Source: Mycolicibacterium baixiangningiae
Lineage (GTDB): Bacteria > Actinomycetota > Actinomycetes > Mycobacteriales > Mycobacteriaceae
DNA length: 64,000 nucleotides
Direction of reading: 5' to 3'
Assembly: GCF_016313185.1 (NCBI RefSeq)
Contig: NZ_CP066218.1
Coordinates: forward strand, 806,001 to 870,000
Part shown: piece after piece, positions 53,135 to 62,381 of the stretch
Layout: each line of letters begins with the position of its first letter
Position numbering within the stretch: position 1 is the first letter of the stretch
Program-made: the position numbers and the translations under genes
Notes under the pieces: generated by a model
Databases searched by the model: none
What the model saw: the letters and a program-made list of their open reading frames with translations, nothing else
What the model was told of the DNA's origin: nothing

Positions 53135-54406
53135 TCATCCGCGGCGGATGCGAGCCAGTTTGTCCGACAACACCTCTCGTTCACGCGCATTGTCGGTCAG
53201 TGCGGCGGCCCGGTCGAATTCGGTGGCGGCCTCGTCGGTGCGGCCCAGGCGGGCCAGCAGTTCACCGCGCACGCTGGGCAGGAGATAGGAGTCCTCGAGT
53301 CCGGTGAGCCCGTCGACGATCTCCAGTGCCGCCGCCGGTCCGGAGTCCATCGCGACGGCGACGGCGCGGTTGAGTTCGACCACGGGTGACGGGGTGATCT
53401 GCAGGAGGGCGTCGTAGATGGTGACGATGCGGTGCCAGTCCGTCTCGGCGGTCGACGGGGCGGTGGCATGGCATTCGGCGAGCGCGGCCTGCAGCGCGTA
53501 GGGACCCCAGCCGGTGCCGCGCCGGTCGATGGCCGCGGCCGCGCGGTGCAGTGCGGCCACTCCCCGGCCGATCTGGCCGCGGTCCCATTTGGTGCGGTCC
53601 TGGTCCTCGAGCAGGACGGGGCGGCCGGTGCTGTCGGCGCGGGCCGCGAATCGCGACGTCTGCAACTCCATCAGCGCGACGAGGCCGTGTGCTTCGGGTT
53701 CGTCGGGCACCAGGGCGGCGAGGATGCGGCCCAGCCGTAACGCCTCGCGGCACAGTTCGTCACGGATCCAGCGCTGCCCGAACGACGCCGAGTAGCCCTC
53801 GTTGTAGATGAGGTAGATGACGCTCAGTACCGTCGACAGGCGTTTCGGGTACTGGTCGCGGGGCGGCACCTCGAACGGGATCTGCGCCTCGGCCAGCGTC
53901 TTCTTGGCTCGCACAATCCGCTGTGCCACGGTGGCTTTCGAGGTGAGGAAGGCCCGGGCGATCTCCTCGGTGGTCAGCCCGCCGACGACGCGCAGGGTCA
54001 GGGCGATCTGGTTCTCCCGCGACAGCATCGGGTGGGTCGCGACGAAGATCAGCCGCAACACGTCGTCGTCGATGTGGTCGGGATCCCACGCCGGTTCGTC
54101 GAGCCGGGTCTCCAGGTCGCGGGCGATTTCGGCGTACTTGGCGCCGAGGGTGTCCTGCCGCCGCCAGTGGTCGATCGCCTTGCGCTTGGCGACGGTGGTC
54201 AGCCAGGCGGCGGGGTTGCGCGGCACCCCGGACGACGGCCACTGCGAGAGCGCGTCGACCAGGGCGTCGGCGGCGAGGTCCTCGGCCATGCCGACATCGC
54301 CGACAGTGCGGGTCAGTGTGGCGACGATCTTGGCGGCTTCCATCCGCCACACCGCATCGACGGTCTCGCGAATCTCGGTGTCCACAGCGGCCACGTTAGC
54401 GGTCAC
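53135..54406 (-). CDS. ECF sigma factor with long C-terminal TPR-like domain (ECF42 type)
   Basis: The 423-residue protein has region 2 (VGDVGMAEDLAADALVDAL, RNPAAWLTTVAKRKAIDHWRR) and region 4 (LTLRVVGGLTTEEIARAFL, ATVAQRIVRAKKTL), and a C-terminal part of about 200 residues with helical repeat text such as ALHRAAAAIDRRGTGWGPYALQAA and LNRAVAVAMDSGPAAALEIVDGL. This layout fits ECF42 sigma factors, which are usually beside DGPF (YCII-like) genes; none lies in this window. It lies 9 bases upstream of the HAD gene. Confidence 0.88.
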   Translation of the reverse strand: MTANVAAVDTEIRETVDAVWRMEAAKIVATLTRTVGDVGMAEDLAADALVDALSQWPSSGVPRNPAAWLTTVAKRKAIDHWRRQDTLGAKYAEIARDLETRLDEPAWDPDHIDDDVLRLIFVATHPMLSRENQIALTLRVVGGLTTEEIARAFLTSKATVAQRIVRAKKTLAEAQIPFEVPPRDQYPKRLSTVLSVIYLIYNEGYSASFGQRWIRDELCREALRLGRILAALVPDEPEAHGLVALMELQTSRFAARADSTGRPVLLEDQDRTKWDRGQIGRGVAALHRAAAAIDRRGTGWGPYALQAALAECHATAPSTAETDWHRIVTIYDALLQITPSPVVELNRAVAVAMDSGPAAALEIVDGLTGLEDSYLLPSVRGELLARLGRTDEAATEFDRAAALTDNAREREVLSDKLARIRRG

Positions 54407-54523
54407 CGTTCGCGCCCGGGCCCGACCGCTACGACTCCTGCGCCGATAGTGCTTCGGTATCAGCGACTTTGGCGCGGTGACGGCGAGGGGAGGCGCCGTG
54501 CGCGGTGCCTCCGGACCGCAGGG

Positions 54524-55743
54524 TCAGCCTCGCACGCGTTCGACTGCGACGCGCTGGATCTTCTCGCCTTCGATGTCGACGTTGGGCACGAGCCGGTCCA
54601 GCCAGGGCGGTAGATACCAAGCCCGTTCGCCCAGCAGGGCCATGATGCTCGGGACGATGACCATGCGCACCAGGAAAGCGTCGAACAGCACGGCTGCTGC
54701 CATCGCGAAGCCCACGCTCTTGGCGACGGTCTCGGGCGAGAGCATGAAGGCGGCGAACACCGAGATCATGATGATCGCGGCCGCGGTGACCACCCTGGCG
54801 CCGTGCTGGAAGCCCACGGCCACTGCGGTGCGGGCGCCCTCGCGTGTCTGCGGCCCGTGGATGTACTCCTCGCGCATCCGCGTCACGAGGAACACCTGGT
54901 AGTCCATGGCCAAGCCGAAGACGATGCCTATCAAGAACACCGGAAGAGGGAGGTTCGATACCGCGACATGATGAACAGCGAATAGTCGATCGACACCGCG
55001 ATCCCGATCATCGACGCGATCAGCAGTGACGAGGTGTCCAGGTTGGAGAAGAATGTCGACCCGGTGATGAGCGCTACCGAAATGCCCACGCCGAAGATCG
55101 CGGTGATGATGGGGACGGTGGCGGCGACCAGTGACGCGAACGCGATGACCATCACGATCAACGCGACGCCGAAACCCATCGCCTCACTGGCGCCCTGCTG
55201 TGGTGGCTGGCCGTTGAAGATCGTGCCGGTGGCTTCGACCGTCAGGCCGTCGTCACGCCCGGACTGCAGGACCTCCTTGAAGGCTTCGACGGTGGCAGCA
55301 TCGACGTCGGTGAACTTCTGGTCGTACACGACGTCGACATAGGTGATCGTGCGATTGCTGTTCACCTGCGCCGCCAAAGCCGGGGTGCTGAGCGGATTCT
55401 GGATCGACTGCGGTGCGGCGAGGTGGTCGAGACCGCGCAGTCGCTGAACCAGAGCGTCGAGCGCTGCGGCCATCTGCGGGTCGTCGAGCCGCGTACCGGC
55501 GGGCGTCTGGATGACGACCTTGGCCTGCGCAATCTCCTGCATGTCGCCCTGGCCGGGGAACTTCTCATCGAGAAGGGTTGCCGCGCGGTCCGTTTCAGTT
55601 CCGGGTAGTGAGAAGTCCATCTGGTAAGGCTTGGCCAGGAGCGTCGAGGCGCCGGCGGCGAACAACAACACCACCCAGAGGGCGATCATCAAGAGCCGAT
55701 GACGGAACGCGAAGTTGCCGATCCGATAGAGCAGCGCTGACAT
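54524..55743 (-). pseudogene. MMPL/RND transporter wrecked by an internal deletion
   Basis: The 5' part (ATG 55743; MSALLYRIGNFAFRHRLLMIALWVVLL) runs through the first external domain to SIDYSLFIMSRYRT in the first transmembrane half. The 3' part (in another frame, from about 54940) begins PVFLIGIVFGLAMDYQVFLVTRMREE, which belongs to the second half, and ends at RVRG. The middle, several hundred residues of a normal MMPL protein, is missing, and the frames do not match. The junction (54931-54945) lies between two helices of similar sequence (IDYSLFIMSRYR and MDYQVFLVTRMR), so recombination between the two halves is likely. Confidence 0.88.
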
Positions 55744-55905
55744 CGGCGCTACCGTCCTTCCACTGATGCCGACTATTCACGCCCCTACCTACCCCGCGGC
55801 GGCGCGGTGGAATCTGTCCTGGGCCTACACGAAAGCGACGTTGTCGCTGATAGCCGGGCGCATACACACCCAATCCCCCCAGAGACAGATGGGGCGGGTG
55901 TGACG

Positions 55906-57516
55906 TCAGCCCACCGCCCGCGACGCGCCCTCCCAGAACTGTGCCCGCACGGCCTTCTTGTCCGGCTTGCCGAGCCCGGTCAGCGGCAGCGCGTCGGCCA
56001 CGACGACCTGCTTCGGCGTGTGCACCGACCCCTTGCGTTCCTTGACCGCGGCCTGGATTTCGGCGGTCATGGTCGCCACCGACTCGTCGTCGGACCCCGT
56101 ACCGCCGCGCAGCACCACCACCGCGGTGACCGCCTCGCCCCACTTGTCGTCGGGCGTCCCGACGACGCACACCTGCGCCACCGAGGGATGTTCGGCGATG
56201 ACGTCCTCGACCTCACGCGGGAACACGTTGAAGCCGCCGGTGACGATCATGTCCTTGACCCGGTCGACGATGAACCAGAAGCCGTCCTCGTCCTCGCGGG
56301 CCATGTCGCCGGTGCGCAGCCAGCCGTCCTTGAACGTCTCCGCGGTGGCCTCGGGCAGTCCCCAGTAGCCGCCGGCCAGCAGCGGACCGCTGACGCAGAT
56401 CTCGCCGGCTTCGCCCTGCGGCACCGGTTTGCCGTCCTCGCCGAGAAGGGCGGTGCGCGCGAACAGCGTCGGCCGCCCGCATGACGACAACCGCTGCTCG
56501 TCGTGGTCGGCCTTCGACAGGTAGGAGATCGCCATCGGCGCCTCGGACTGTCCGTAGTTCTGCGCGAAGATCTTGCCGAACCGCTCGATGGCCTCGGCCA
56601 GGCGTACGGGGTTGATCGCCGAGGCGCCGTAATACACCGTCTCCAGCGACGACAGGTCACGGGTCCGCGAGTCCGGGTGGTCCATCAGCGCATACAGCAT
56701 CGACGGCACCACGAACGTCGCCGTGATCCGTTGCTCCTCAATGGTCTTCAACACCTGACCGGGGTCGAACTTCGACATCACGTACATCTGCCCGCCCTTG
56801 ACCACCGTCGGCAGGAAGTATGCGGCACCGGCGTGCGAGAGCGGCGTGACCATGAGGAACTTCGGGTTCTCCGGCCAGTCCCACTCGGCCAGCTGAATCT
56901 GCGTCATCGTCGTGGTCGCCTGGCTGGTCATGATGACGCCCTTGGGTTTACCCGTGGTACCCCCGGTGTAGGTCAGGCCGGTGATGTGGTCGGGTGCCAG
57001 GTCCGCCGCGACGAGCGGACGCGGTGAGTACTTGTCCGCCTCGGCGTTGAGGTCGACCACCTTCGCGCCGGATTCGGCGAGCTCGGCGGGCACCGGTCCG
57101 ATGGTGAGGACCTGCTCGAGCGAGTCCACCTTCGAGAGCAGGCCCAGTGCCCGCTCGGTGAACATCGGATTGGGATCGATGATCAGCGAGGTCACGCCGG
57201 CGTCGGTCAGCACGTAGGCATGGTCGTCCAGCGAGCCGAGAGGGTGTAGTGCCGTGCGGCGGTATCCCTGGGTCTGTCCGGCGCCGACGATCATCAGCAC
57301 CTCGGGCCGGTTCAGCGACAGCAGCCCGACGGCGGCGCCGGTGCCCGCTCCGACCGCCTCGAACGCCTGAATGTACTGGCTGATGCGGTCGGCGAGCTGG
57401 CCGCCGGTCAGCGTGGTGTCGCCGAGGAACAGCAGCGGCTTGTCGCGATGGCGCTTCAGCGCGCCCGCGAGCAGGTGGCCGGAGTGGATGGGGTGGCGCA
57501 GCAGATCGTCACTCAT
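55906..57516 (-). CDS. fadD8: Fatty-acid-CoA ligase FadD8
   Basis: From the ATG at 57516 the product has 536 residues. The AMP-binding signature is GLTYTGGTTGKPKGVIMTS; later motifs are QNYGQSEAPMAI, WLRTGDMAREDEDG and GGFNVFPREVEDVI, with the catalytic lysine near LTGLGKPDKK. It activates a carboxylic acid to its CoA thioester through an adenylate. It is the Rv0551c equivalent. The frame stays open upstream to 57714 but that is not coding. A KstR-type palindrome sits just before the start. Confidence 0.93.
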   Translation of the reverse strand: MSDDLLRHPIHSGHLLAGALKRHRDKPLLFLGDTTLTGGQLADRISQYIQAFEAVGAGTGAAVGLLSLNRPEVLMIVGAGQTQGYRRTALHPLGSLDDHAYVLTDAGVTSLIIDPNPMFTERALGLLSKVDSLEQVLTIGPVPAELAESGAKVVDLNAEADKYSPRPLVAADLAPDHITGLTYTGGTTGKPKGVIMTSQATTTMTQIQLAEWDWPENPKFLMVTPLSHAGAAYFLPTVVKGGQMYVMSKFDPGQVLKTIEEQRITATFVVPSMLYALMDHPDSRTRDLSSLETVYYGASAINPVRLAEAIERFGKIFAQNYGQSEAPMAISYLSKADHDEQRLSSCGRPTLFARTALLGEDGKPVPQGEAGEICVSGPLLAGGYWGLPEATAETFKDGWLRTGDMAREDEDGFWFIVDRVKDMIVTGGFNVFPREVEDVIAEHPSVAQVCVVGTPDDKWGEAVTAVVVLRGGTGSDDESVATMTAEIQAAVKERKGSVHTPKQVVVADALPLTGLGKPDKKAVRAQFWEGASRAVG

Positions 57517-57527
57517 GGGCCTAAGAC

Positions 57528-57541
57528 TAGAACGTGTTCCA
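57528..57541. promoter_or_regulatory. KstR-type operator upstream of fadD8
   Basis: TAGAACGTGTTCCA fits the KstR consensus TNNAACNNGTTNNA at every defined position. It lies 11 bases upstream of the fadD8 start codon, overlapping the likely promoter. Confidence 0.7.
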
Positions 57542-57577
57542 ACTTTGTAGCCAGACCCAGGTTGGATCGAGCCGAAC

Positions 57578-58483
57578 TCAGAAGCGAGTGGGAACGCGAC
57601 CCTGTTCGCGCAACCATCCGGCGCGCGCGGCCGGATACCACGTGAACGACGCGGGCACGTACGCCCACCCCGTGCGGACGGCGGCACGGAGCGCGCGGTA
57701 GCGGCGTTCGTCACCCCGCGTCCACCGGATGCCGAAGCGTCTACGCACCACAGGAGGGAGGCCGCCGAAGATCACCAACCGCATCGGGGGCGCCAGTGCC
57801 ATCCGCACCGGCAGGGTCGGCAACAGCGCGTCGGACAGCGGGCGTAGACGCGGGTGAGTCGGGTAGTCGGGTGAGGCACTCATGTCCGGGATCGCGCGCC
57901 TGCCGATGAACTCGATCAGGTAGTCCGAGGCGGGGTTGGGCTGCAGCACCTCGTGGCAGTAGCGCTCGACCTCGCGCTCGAAGGCGGCCCGGTCCGCCGG
58001 GACCACGGTTGCCGTCATGCCGTAGCGGCGGTACCACTCGCAGCCCTCGGCGTAGATCTGTTCGCTTTCCTGCGCGGTGAGGCCGTGAGGGTCCCAGTGC
58101 AGCGCAATCCGGTCCACCATCCGCTGGAAGGTCGCGTGCGCCCACCAGAAGGTTTCCGGATTGAGGGCGTGATACCGGTCCCCGCCAGCCAGTGTGCCCT
58201 TGATGTCGTGGTGGAAGTCGCGGACTCGCAGACCTGTCGCCTCGGCGTCCGGGCCGTCATACACGGTGCCGAGAATTCCTGGGAGGGAACGGAACACTCG
58301 ATCGACCGGGTCGTCGAAGAAGTCGGAATGGTCGATCAGACCCTGCCCGATGGCGGGATGCATGGTCTGCAGCAGACCAGCCGTGCCGCCCTCGAAGGCG
58401 ATACGCATGTCTCCGGCCCACCGCCACAGCAGCGAGGACGGCCCGAGCGCGGTGCCCTCAGCAGGGGAGTTGGCCGATGCCAT
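57578..58483 (-). CDS. Oxygenase MpaB/Lcp family protein (DUF2236), second copy
   Basis: From the ATG at 58483 the product has 301 residues. It shares the words [53 protein letters not shown] and EGCEWYRRYGM with the copy at 14861, so they are paralogues. It overlaps the next DUF2236 gene by 26 bases. It probably acts on a lipid or hydrocarbon; the substrate is not known. Confidence 0.85.
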   Translation of the reverse strand: MASANSPAEGTALGPSSLLWRWAGDMRIAFEGGTAGLLQTMHPAIGQGLIDHSDFFDDPVDRVFRSLPGILGTVYDGPDAEATGLRVRDFHHDIKGTLAGGDRYHALNPETFWWAHATFQRMVDRIALHWDPHGLTAQESEQIYAEGCEWYRRYGMTATVVPADRAAFEREVERYCHEVLQPNPASDYLIEFIGRRAIPDMSASPDYPTHPRLRPLSDALLPTLPVRMALAPPMRLVIFGGLPPVVRRRFGIRWTRGDERRYRALRAAVRTGWAYVPASFTWYPAARAGWLREQGRVPTRF

Positions 58484-59687
58484 GCTGCTGCTCTCCGAAG
58501 TACTTGTCCAACAGTCGCGCACTGGAGCGCTCCCCCCAGCGCTCCAGGTGTTCCCTTCCGCGTCGGGTGCGTGAAAGCACCTGATAGCGAACGGTGTTCC
58601 TGGCGATCACCGGTAGCACCGCCCAGGGTAGTGCGTGAGGCAGATGCAGATCATCCATACCCTCTGCGCGCAGGAAGTATCGCAGCATGCTGAGCAGCCG
58701 CGCACGCTGGTAGGCGCCGCGTACCCTCGCCAGATTCGGGTAGTGCAGGGCGCGTTGCGCATCGACGATTGCGTTGGCCAGCGCAGGTCCGGCCGCCGTC
58801 ACGGTCGATTGTGTGACGAGCAGGTGGTAGTTCAGGCGATGTTGCTGAGCTTCGTTGTCGCACAACCAGTCTTCGTCAACCCCCATCAGCCAGCCGACGT
58901 ACTTCCACATGTGCATGATCGCGCGCGACTCCTCGGGGCTGACCCGTACGCCCAGCATCCGCACTCCGAGGAGCAGTGCTCCGTTGAACAACCCGAGTGT
59001 CGCCGCCTGGTCCGTCTGATTGATCGGGAGTCCCCACCGCTCGATGTCCCAGCGGCCGTTCGTCTCGAACTGGTGATTCACCAGCGCATGCATGAGCCGC
59101 ACGTGGACGGTGAGTTTGAAGCCCTCCCCGTCGCGACGCATGGCGTCGGGCTGGGAGACGGCGACGGCCCATTTCTGCGTCTCCGCGAGTCGCCGCACGG
59201 TCTTGCGGCCGGTCAGTCCACCGGTTTCGACAAGCAGGTCCGTCGGTCCGCCGAACCGGTAGCCCCCGATGAGCGAGAGCTGCAACATCACGTCGGCCGC
59301 GTTGGTGCCGAGGCGCCGGTACGCCGCTGCGCCGCGGTCGACGAGGTCGAAATCGACCCAGGTGGGTGTGTCTTCGACGACCGCGAAGAAGTCACGCAGC
59401 GCAGCGGGGCACCCGGGCACGCAGGCGGCGCCGTGGTCGAGGGCGTCTTTGAACTGCCCCATCGTCACCCGCTCCGCCTGATCGGGGTCGGCCGGCTTCA
59501 TCGCCGCGACCAGCGCGGCTCCGAGTTCGTCGCGATGCCTCAGCCGTTGCCCGATCAAGCCGGTCAGCTCGGGGTCCAGGCGCACGGTCCGGGTCAGCAC
59601 CCGTAGCGGTCGGCCCAGGCGGCGGTTACGCCGCTCGGCCTCCATGAAACGCCGGGGGTATGCGGTGGCTGCCTCCTGTGTCACCAT
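58458..59687 (-). CDS. Oxygenase MpaB/Lcp family protein (DUF2236), third copy
   Basis: From the ATG at 59687 the product has 409 residues and is longer than the other copies. Typical text includes RHRDELGAALVAAMKPADPDQ, VDRGAAAYRRLGTNAADVMLQLSLIGGYRF, QTDQAATLGLFNGALLLGVRMLG and MHMWKYVGWLMGVDEDWL. It belongs to the same superfamily but a different branch from the two shorter proteins. Its 3' end overlaps the second copy by 26 bases, so they form an operon that diverges from the TetR gene. Confidence 0.82.
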   Translation of the reverse strand: MVTQEAATAYPRRFMEAERRNRRLGRPLRVLTRTVRLDPELTGLIGQRLRHRDELGAALVAAMKPADPDQAERVTMGQFKDALDHGAACVPGCPAALRDFFAVVEDTPTWVDFDLVDRGAAAYRRLGTNAADVMLQLSLIGGYRFGGPTDLLVETGGLTGRKTVRRLAETQKWAVAVSQPDAMRRDGEGFKLTVHVRLMHALVNHQFETNGRWDIERWGLPINQTDQAATLGLFNGALLLGVRMLGVRVSPEESRAIMHMWKYVGWLMGVDEDWLCDNEAQQHRLNYHLLVTQSTVTAAGPALANAIVDAQRALHYPNLARVRGAYQRARLLSMLRYFLRAEGMDDLHLPHALPWAVLPVIARNTVRYQVLSRTRRGREHLERWGERSSARLLDKYFGEQQHGIGQLPC

Positions 59688-59711
59688 GGCGCCATGGTCA
59701 CACGAGCGATC

Positions 59712-59732
59712 ATTCGCGTTCAATTCGCGTTC
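59712..59732. promoter_or_regulatory. Doubled operator word between TetR and DUF2236 genes
   Basis: The word ATTCGCGTTC occurs twice in tandem, at 59712-59721 and 59723-59732, in the 47-base gap between the divergent starts. A 14-base form, TTCAATTCGCGTTC (59719-59732), occurs once more, inverted, after the TetR gene at 60425. It is the likely TetR binding site. Confidence 0.6.
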
Positions 59733-59734
59733 GC

Positions 59735-60391
59735 ATGAGAGGCGACGCGTCCTCCCGGTTGCGACGGGCCCCTCGTCAGGAGCGGTCCCGCGCGATGGTC
59801 GACCGCATTCTCGACGCGGGTGAGCAGGTGTTGATCGCTCATGGTTTCGACGGTGCTTCCACCAACCGCATCGCCAGTGCGGCGGGCATCAGCCCGGGAT
59901 CTCTCTACCAGTACTTTCCCAACAAGGACGCGATCGCGGCAGCTGTCATCGACCGGTTCAGCGATCAGTTGTCGGCCCGCGTGGCGGCCAGGGTCTCGGA
60001 GCGGTTGGACCAGCCGGCGCCCGACTATGTGCGTGAGTCGATCGCTGCGCTCGTCGACGCGCTCGACGTACACCCGGAGTTCCTGCGGGCGGTGATGGAG
60101 CAGACGCCGCGGCTGGGCGCGGGGAGCAAGTTGGTCGCCTTCGAACAGCGCATCGGCGAACTCACGATTGCCTATCTGACCATCAACAAGCAGCAGGTCA
60201 GATCCGATGCACGACTGGACACAGCGGCATGGATGCTGGTGCGGATGGTCGAACATCTCTGTGTGCGTTACATCCTCGACCAGCCTCCGATCGAGCGTGA
60301 GACGTTCATCGACGAGATCACGCTCATGGCGCTCAACTATCTGCGACCTTGGGCGTCTCCGCCGCAGGACTGCTTCGGCCCGACCGGCTGA
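59735..60391 (+). CDS. TetR family regulator before the mce operon
   Basis: From the ATG at 59735 the product has 218 residues. The N-terminal helix-turn-helix reads ILDAGEQVLIAHGFDGASTNRIA and SAAGISPGSLYQYFPNKDAIAAAVIDRF. The C-terminal part is helical, with PDYVRESIAALVDALDVHPEFLRAV. It diverges from the DUF2236 operon by 47 bases and lies upstream of the yrbE-mce genes. Shared operator words on both sides suggest it controls both, by analogy with other mce regulators of this family. Confidence 0.9.
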   Translation: MRGDASSRLRRAPRQERSRAMVDRILDAGEQVLIAHGFDGASTNRIASAAGISPGSLYQYFPNKDAIAAAVIDRFSDQLSARVAARVSERLDQPAPDYVRESIAALVDALDVHPEFLRAVMEQTPRLGAGSKLVAFEQRIGELTIAYLTINKQQVRSDARLDTAAWMLVRMVEHLCVRYILDQPPIERETFIDEITLMALNYLRPWASPPQDCFGPTG

Positions 60392-60424
60392 AGGCGGGCG
60401 CGCGGTCCGCCGAGCCTCCTGCAC

Positions 60425-60438
60425 GAACGCGAATTGAA
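60425..60438. promoter_or_regulatory. Inverted copy of the TetR operator word
   Basis: GAACGCGAATTGAA is the exact reverse complement of the 14-base word at 59719. It lies 34 bases after the TetR stop in the 240-base gap before yrbEA, in which no other gene is seen. It is 194 bases upstream of the yrbEA start. Confidence 0.55.
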
Positions 60439-60631
60439 GACGAGCCTCTGCTCGTGTCAGCCTTCGCGCCATGCTCGGTCGACGAGTTTGCCGGTTTCGT
60501 CGCCCAGCGCCTAAGTGAATGTGCATACTCGTTTCCGACGGGGCGATGACTCATCGGCATCCTCAGTCATCGGGTGGTCGATCTCGTCGGTAAGACGGCC
60601 AGAGAGCAGGAATCTCGCATGAATTGGTGTC

Positions 60632-61525
60632 GTGAACATCTCTTCAGCACGAGCGTTGAGGCCTGATGTGAATGAGTATTCGTCACAGGTAGCACCGCGT
60701 GACAGTGCCGACACCATCGCCGACTGGGCCGGTGGCTACCTCAAGCGGCACCCGCTGGCTTCGCTGGCGACCGTCGGCGACCAGTTCGTCCTGGGCGCCC
60801 GCACCGTGCAGTTCTTCGTCATCGACCTCTTCACCGGCCGGTTCCAGTGGCAGGAGTTCGTGCGGCAGGGCGCCTTCATGGCGGGTACCGCCGTGCTGCC
60901 GACCGTCCTGGTCGCGCTTCCGATCGGTGTCACGCTCTCCATCCAGTTCGCCCTGCTGGCCGGACAGGTCGGTGCCACCTCGCTCGCCGGGGCGGCGAGC
61001 GGGCTTGCGGTCATTCGCCAGGCGGCGTCGCTGACCGCGGCGATTCTGATGGCCGCGGCCGTCGGTTCGGCGATCACTGCTGACCTCGGCTCGCGAAAGA
61101 TGCGCGAAGAGACCGACGCGATGGAAGTGATGGGCGTTTCGGTGATCCGCCGTCTGGTGGTGCCCCGTTTCGCTGCCGCGATCATGATCGGCGTGGCGCT
61201 CACCGGAATGGTGTGCTTCGTCGGCTTCCTCGCCAGCTATCTGTTCAACGTGTACTTCCAAAACGGCGCCCCCGGCACCTTTGTCGCCACCTTCGCCTCT
61301 TTCACGACGACCGGTGACATGGTTGTCGCTCTGGTGAAAGCCGTGATCTTCGGGGCCATCGTCGCCGTGGTGTCCTGTCAGAAGGGGCTGTCCACGAAGG
61401 GCGGTCCCACCGGCGTCGCGAACTCGGTGAATGCCGCGGTGGTGGAGTCCATCCTCATCCTCATGGTCGTCAATGTCGTGATCAGTCAGCTGTACATCAT
61501 GTTGTTCCCGCGGATCGGGCTGTGA
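60632..61525 (+). CDS. YrbEA-type permease of an mce system
   Basis: The 297-residue protein is an MlaE/YrbE permease with about five to six helices: DQFVLGARTVQFFVIDLF, the EFVRQGAFMAGTAVLPTVLVALPIG region, AAAVGSAITADLGSRKMREETDAMEVMGVS (the conserved EE-loop) and a C-terminal SQLYIMLF. The GTG at 60632 was chosen; GTG 60668 is an alternative. It forms, with YrbEB and Mce proteins, an ABC-type importer of lipids or steroids. Confidence 0.92.
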   Translation: MNISSARALRPDVNEYSSQVAPRDSADTIADWAGGYLKRHPLASLATVGDQFVLGARTVQFFVIDLFTGRFQWQEFVRQGAFMAGTAVLPTVLVALPIGVTLSIQFALLAGQVGATSLAGAASGLAVIRQAASLTAAILMAAAVGSAITADLGSRKMREETDAMEVMGVSVIRRLVVPRFAAAIMIGVALTGMVCFVGFLASYLFNVYFQNGAPGTFVATFASFTTTGDMVVALVKAVIFGAIVAVVSCQKGLSTKGGPTGVANSVNAAVVESILILMVVNVVISQLYIMLFPRIGL

Positions 61526-61526
61526 C

Positions 61527-62381
61527 ATGGCGTCGACCTTCGTACCGCCGCTGCTGGCACCCTTCGTCCGCCTTTACGGCAAGAGCGTGCGGCCAATCGG
61601 CCGCCTCGGCCACATGCTGGTGTTCTTCGTCCGGGCGATTGTCGCGATCCCGTTGTCGCTTAGGCACTATCGCGCCGAGTTCGTTCGGCTGCTGTCGGAC
61701 GTCGCGTGGGGCAATGGCTCCTTGGTGGTGGGCGGCGGAACCGCCGGGGTGGCGATCGTCCTCGGCATCACCGTCGGCGCACTCGTCGGCATCGAGGGGT
61801 ACAACTTCCTCGACCTACTCGGTTTGGGGCCGGCGACGGGAATCATCTCTTCGCTGGTGAACACCCGCGAACTGGCCCCGATCGCGTTGTCGTTGGCCTT
61901 CGCCACCCAGGCCGGCTGCCGGTTCACCGCACAGCTGGGGTCCATGCGTATCGCCGAAGAGATCGACGCCTTGGAATCTCTTGCGATTCGCCCGATTCCG
62001 TATCTGGTGACCACCCGACTGATGGCCTCGGTGGTCGCGGTTGTCCCGCTTTACGTGGTCTGCCTCGCGGTCAGTTATCTGACCACACAGGTTGTGGTCC
62101 GCATCATCGGCGGGGGCTCGACCGGCTCATATCTGCACTACTTCACCCTGATGCTGTCCGGTCAGGACATCCTCTACTCGCTGCTCAAGGCCATCATCTT
62201 CGTGTGGATCGCCACGACGATCCAGTGCTACTACGGGTTCTATGCCAGCGGGGGCCCCGAGGGCGTGGGGGTCGCCGCCGGCCATGCCATGCGTGCCAGC
62301 ATCACGGTGGTGATCATCGTCAACATGCTGCTCACCTTGGCGCTGTGGAACATCGACAGCGGAGCAAGGTTCGGGGGTTAG
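61527..62381 (+). CDS. YrbEB-type permease of an mce system
   Basis: The 284-residue protein is the second permease: GAATGI-like LGPATGIISSLVNTREL, QAGCRFTAQLGSMRIAEEIDALESL (EE-loop), and C-terminal QCYYGFYASGGPEGVGVAAGHA. It starts 1 base after yrbEA and its stop is immediately followed by the mceA start. It partners YrbEA. Confidence 0.93.
   Translation: MASTFVPPLLAPFVRLYGKSVRPIGRLGHMLVFFVRAIVAIPLSLRHYRAEFVRLLSDVAWGNGSLVVGGGTAGVAIVLGITVGALVGIEGYNFLDLLGLGPATGIISSLVNTRELAPIALSLAFATQAGCRFTAQLGSMRIAEEIDALESLAIRPIPYLVTTRLMASVVAVVPLYVVCLAVSYLTTQVVVRIIGGGSTGSYLHYFTLMLSGQDILYSLLKAIIFVWIATTIQCYYGFYASGGPEGVGVAAGHAMRASITVVIIVNMLLTLALWNIDSGARFGG

Noticed and set aside
54458..55852. TATCAGCGAC inverted at both sides of the MMPL remnant as ends of a mobile element
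   Set aside because: The word has only 10 bases, there is no transposase and no target duplication; chance is plausible.
60524..60529. CATACT as a -10 element of the mce operon
   Set aside because: There is no matching -35 element at the right distance, so the promoter cannot be placed.
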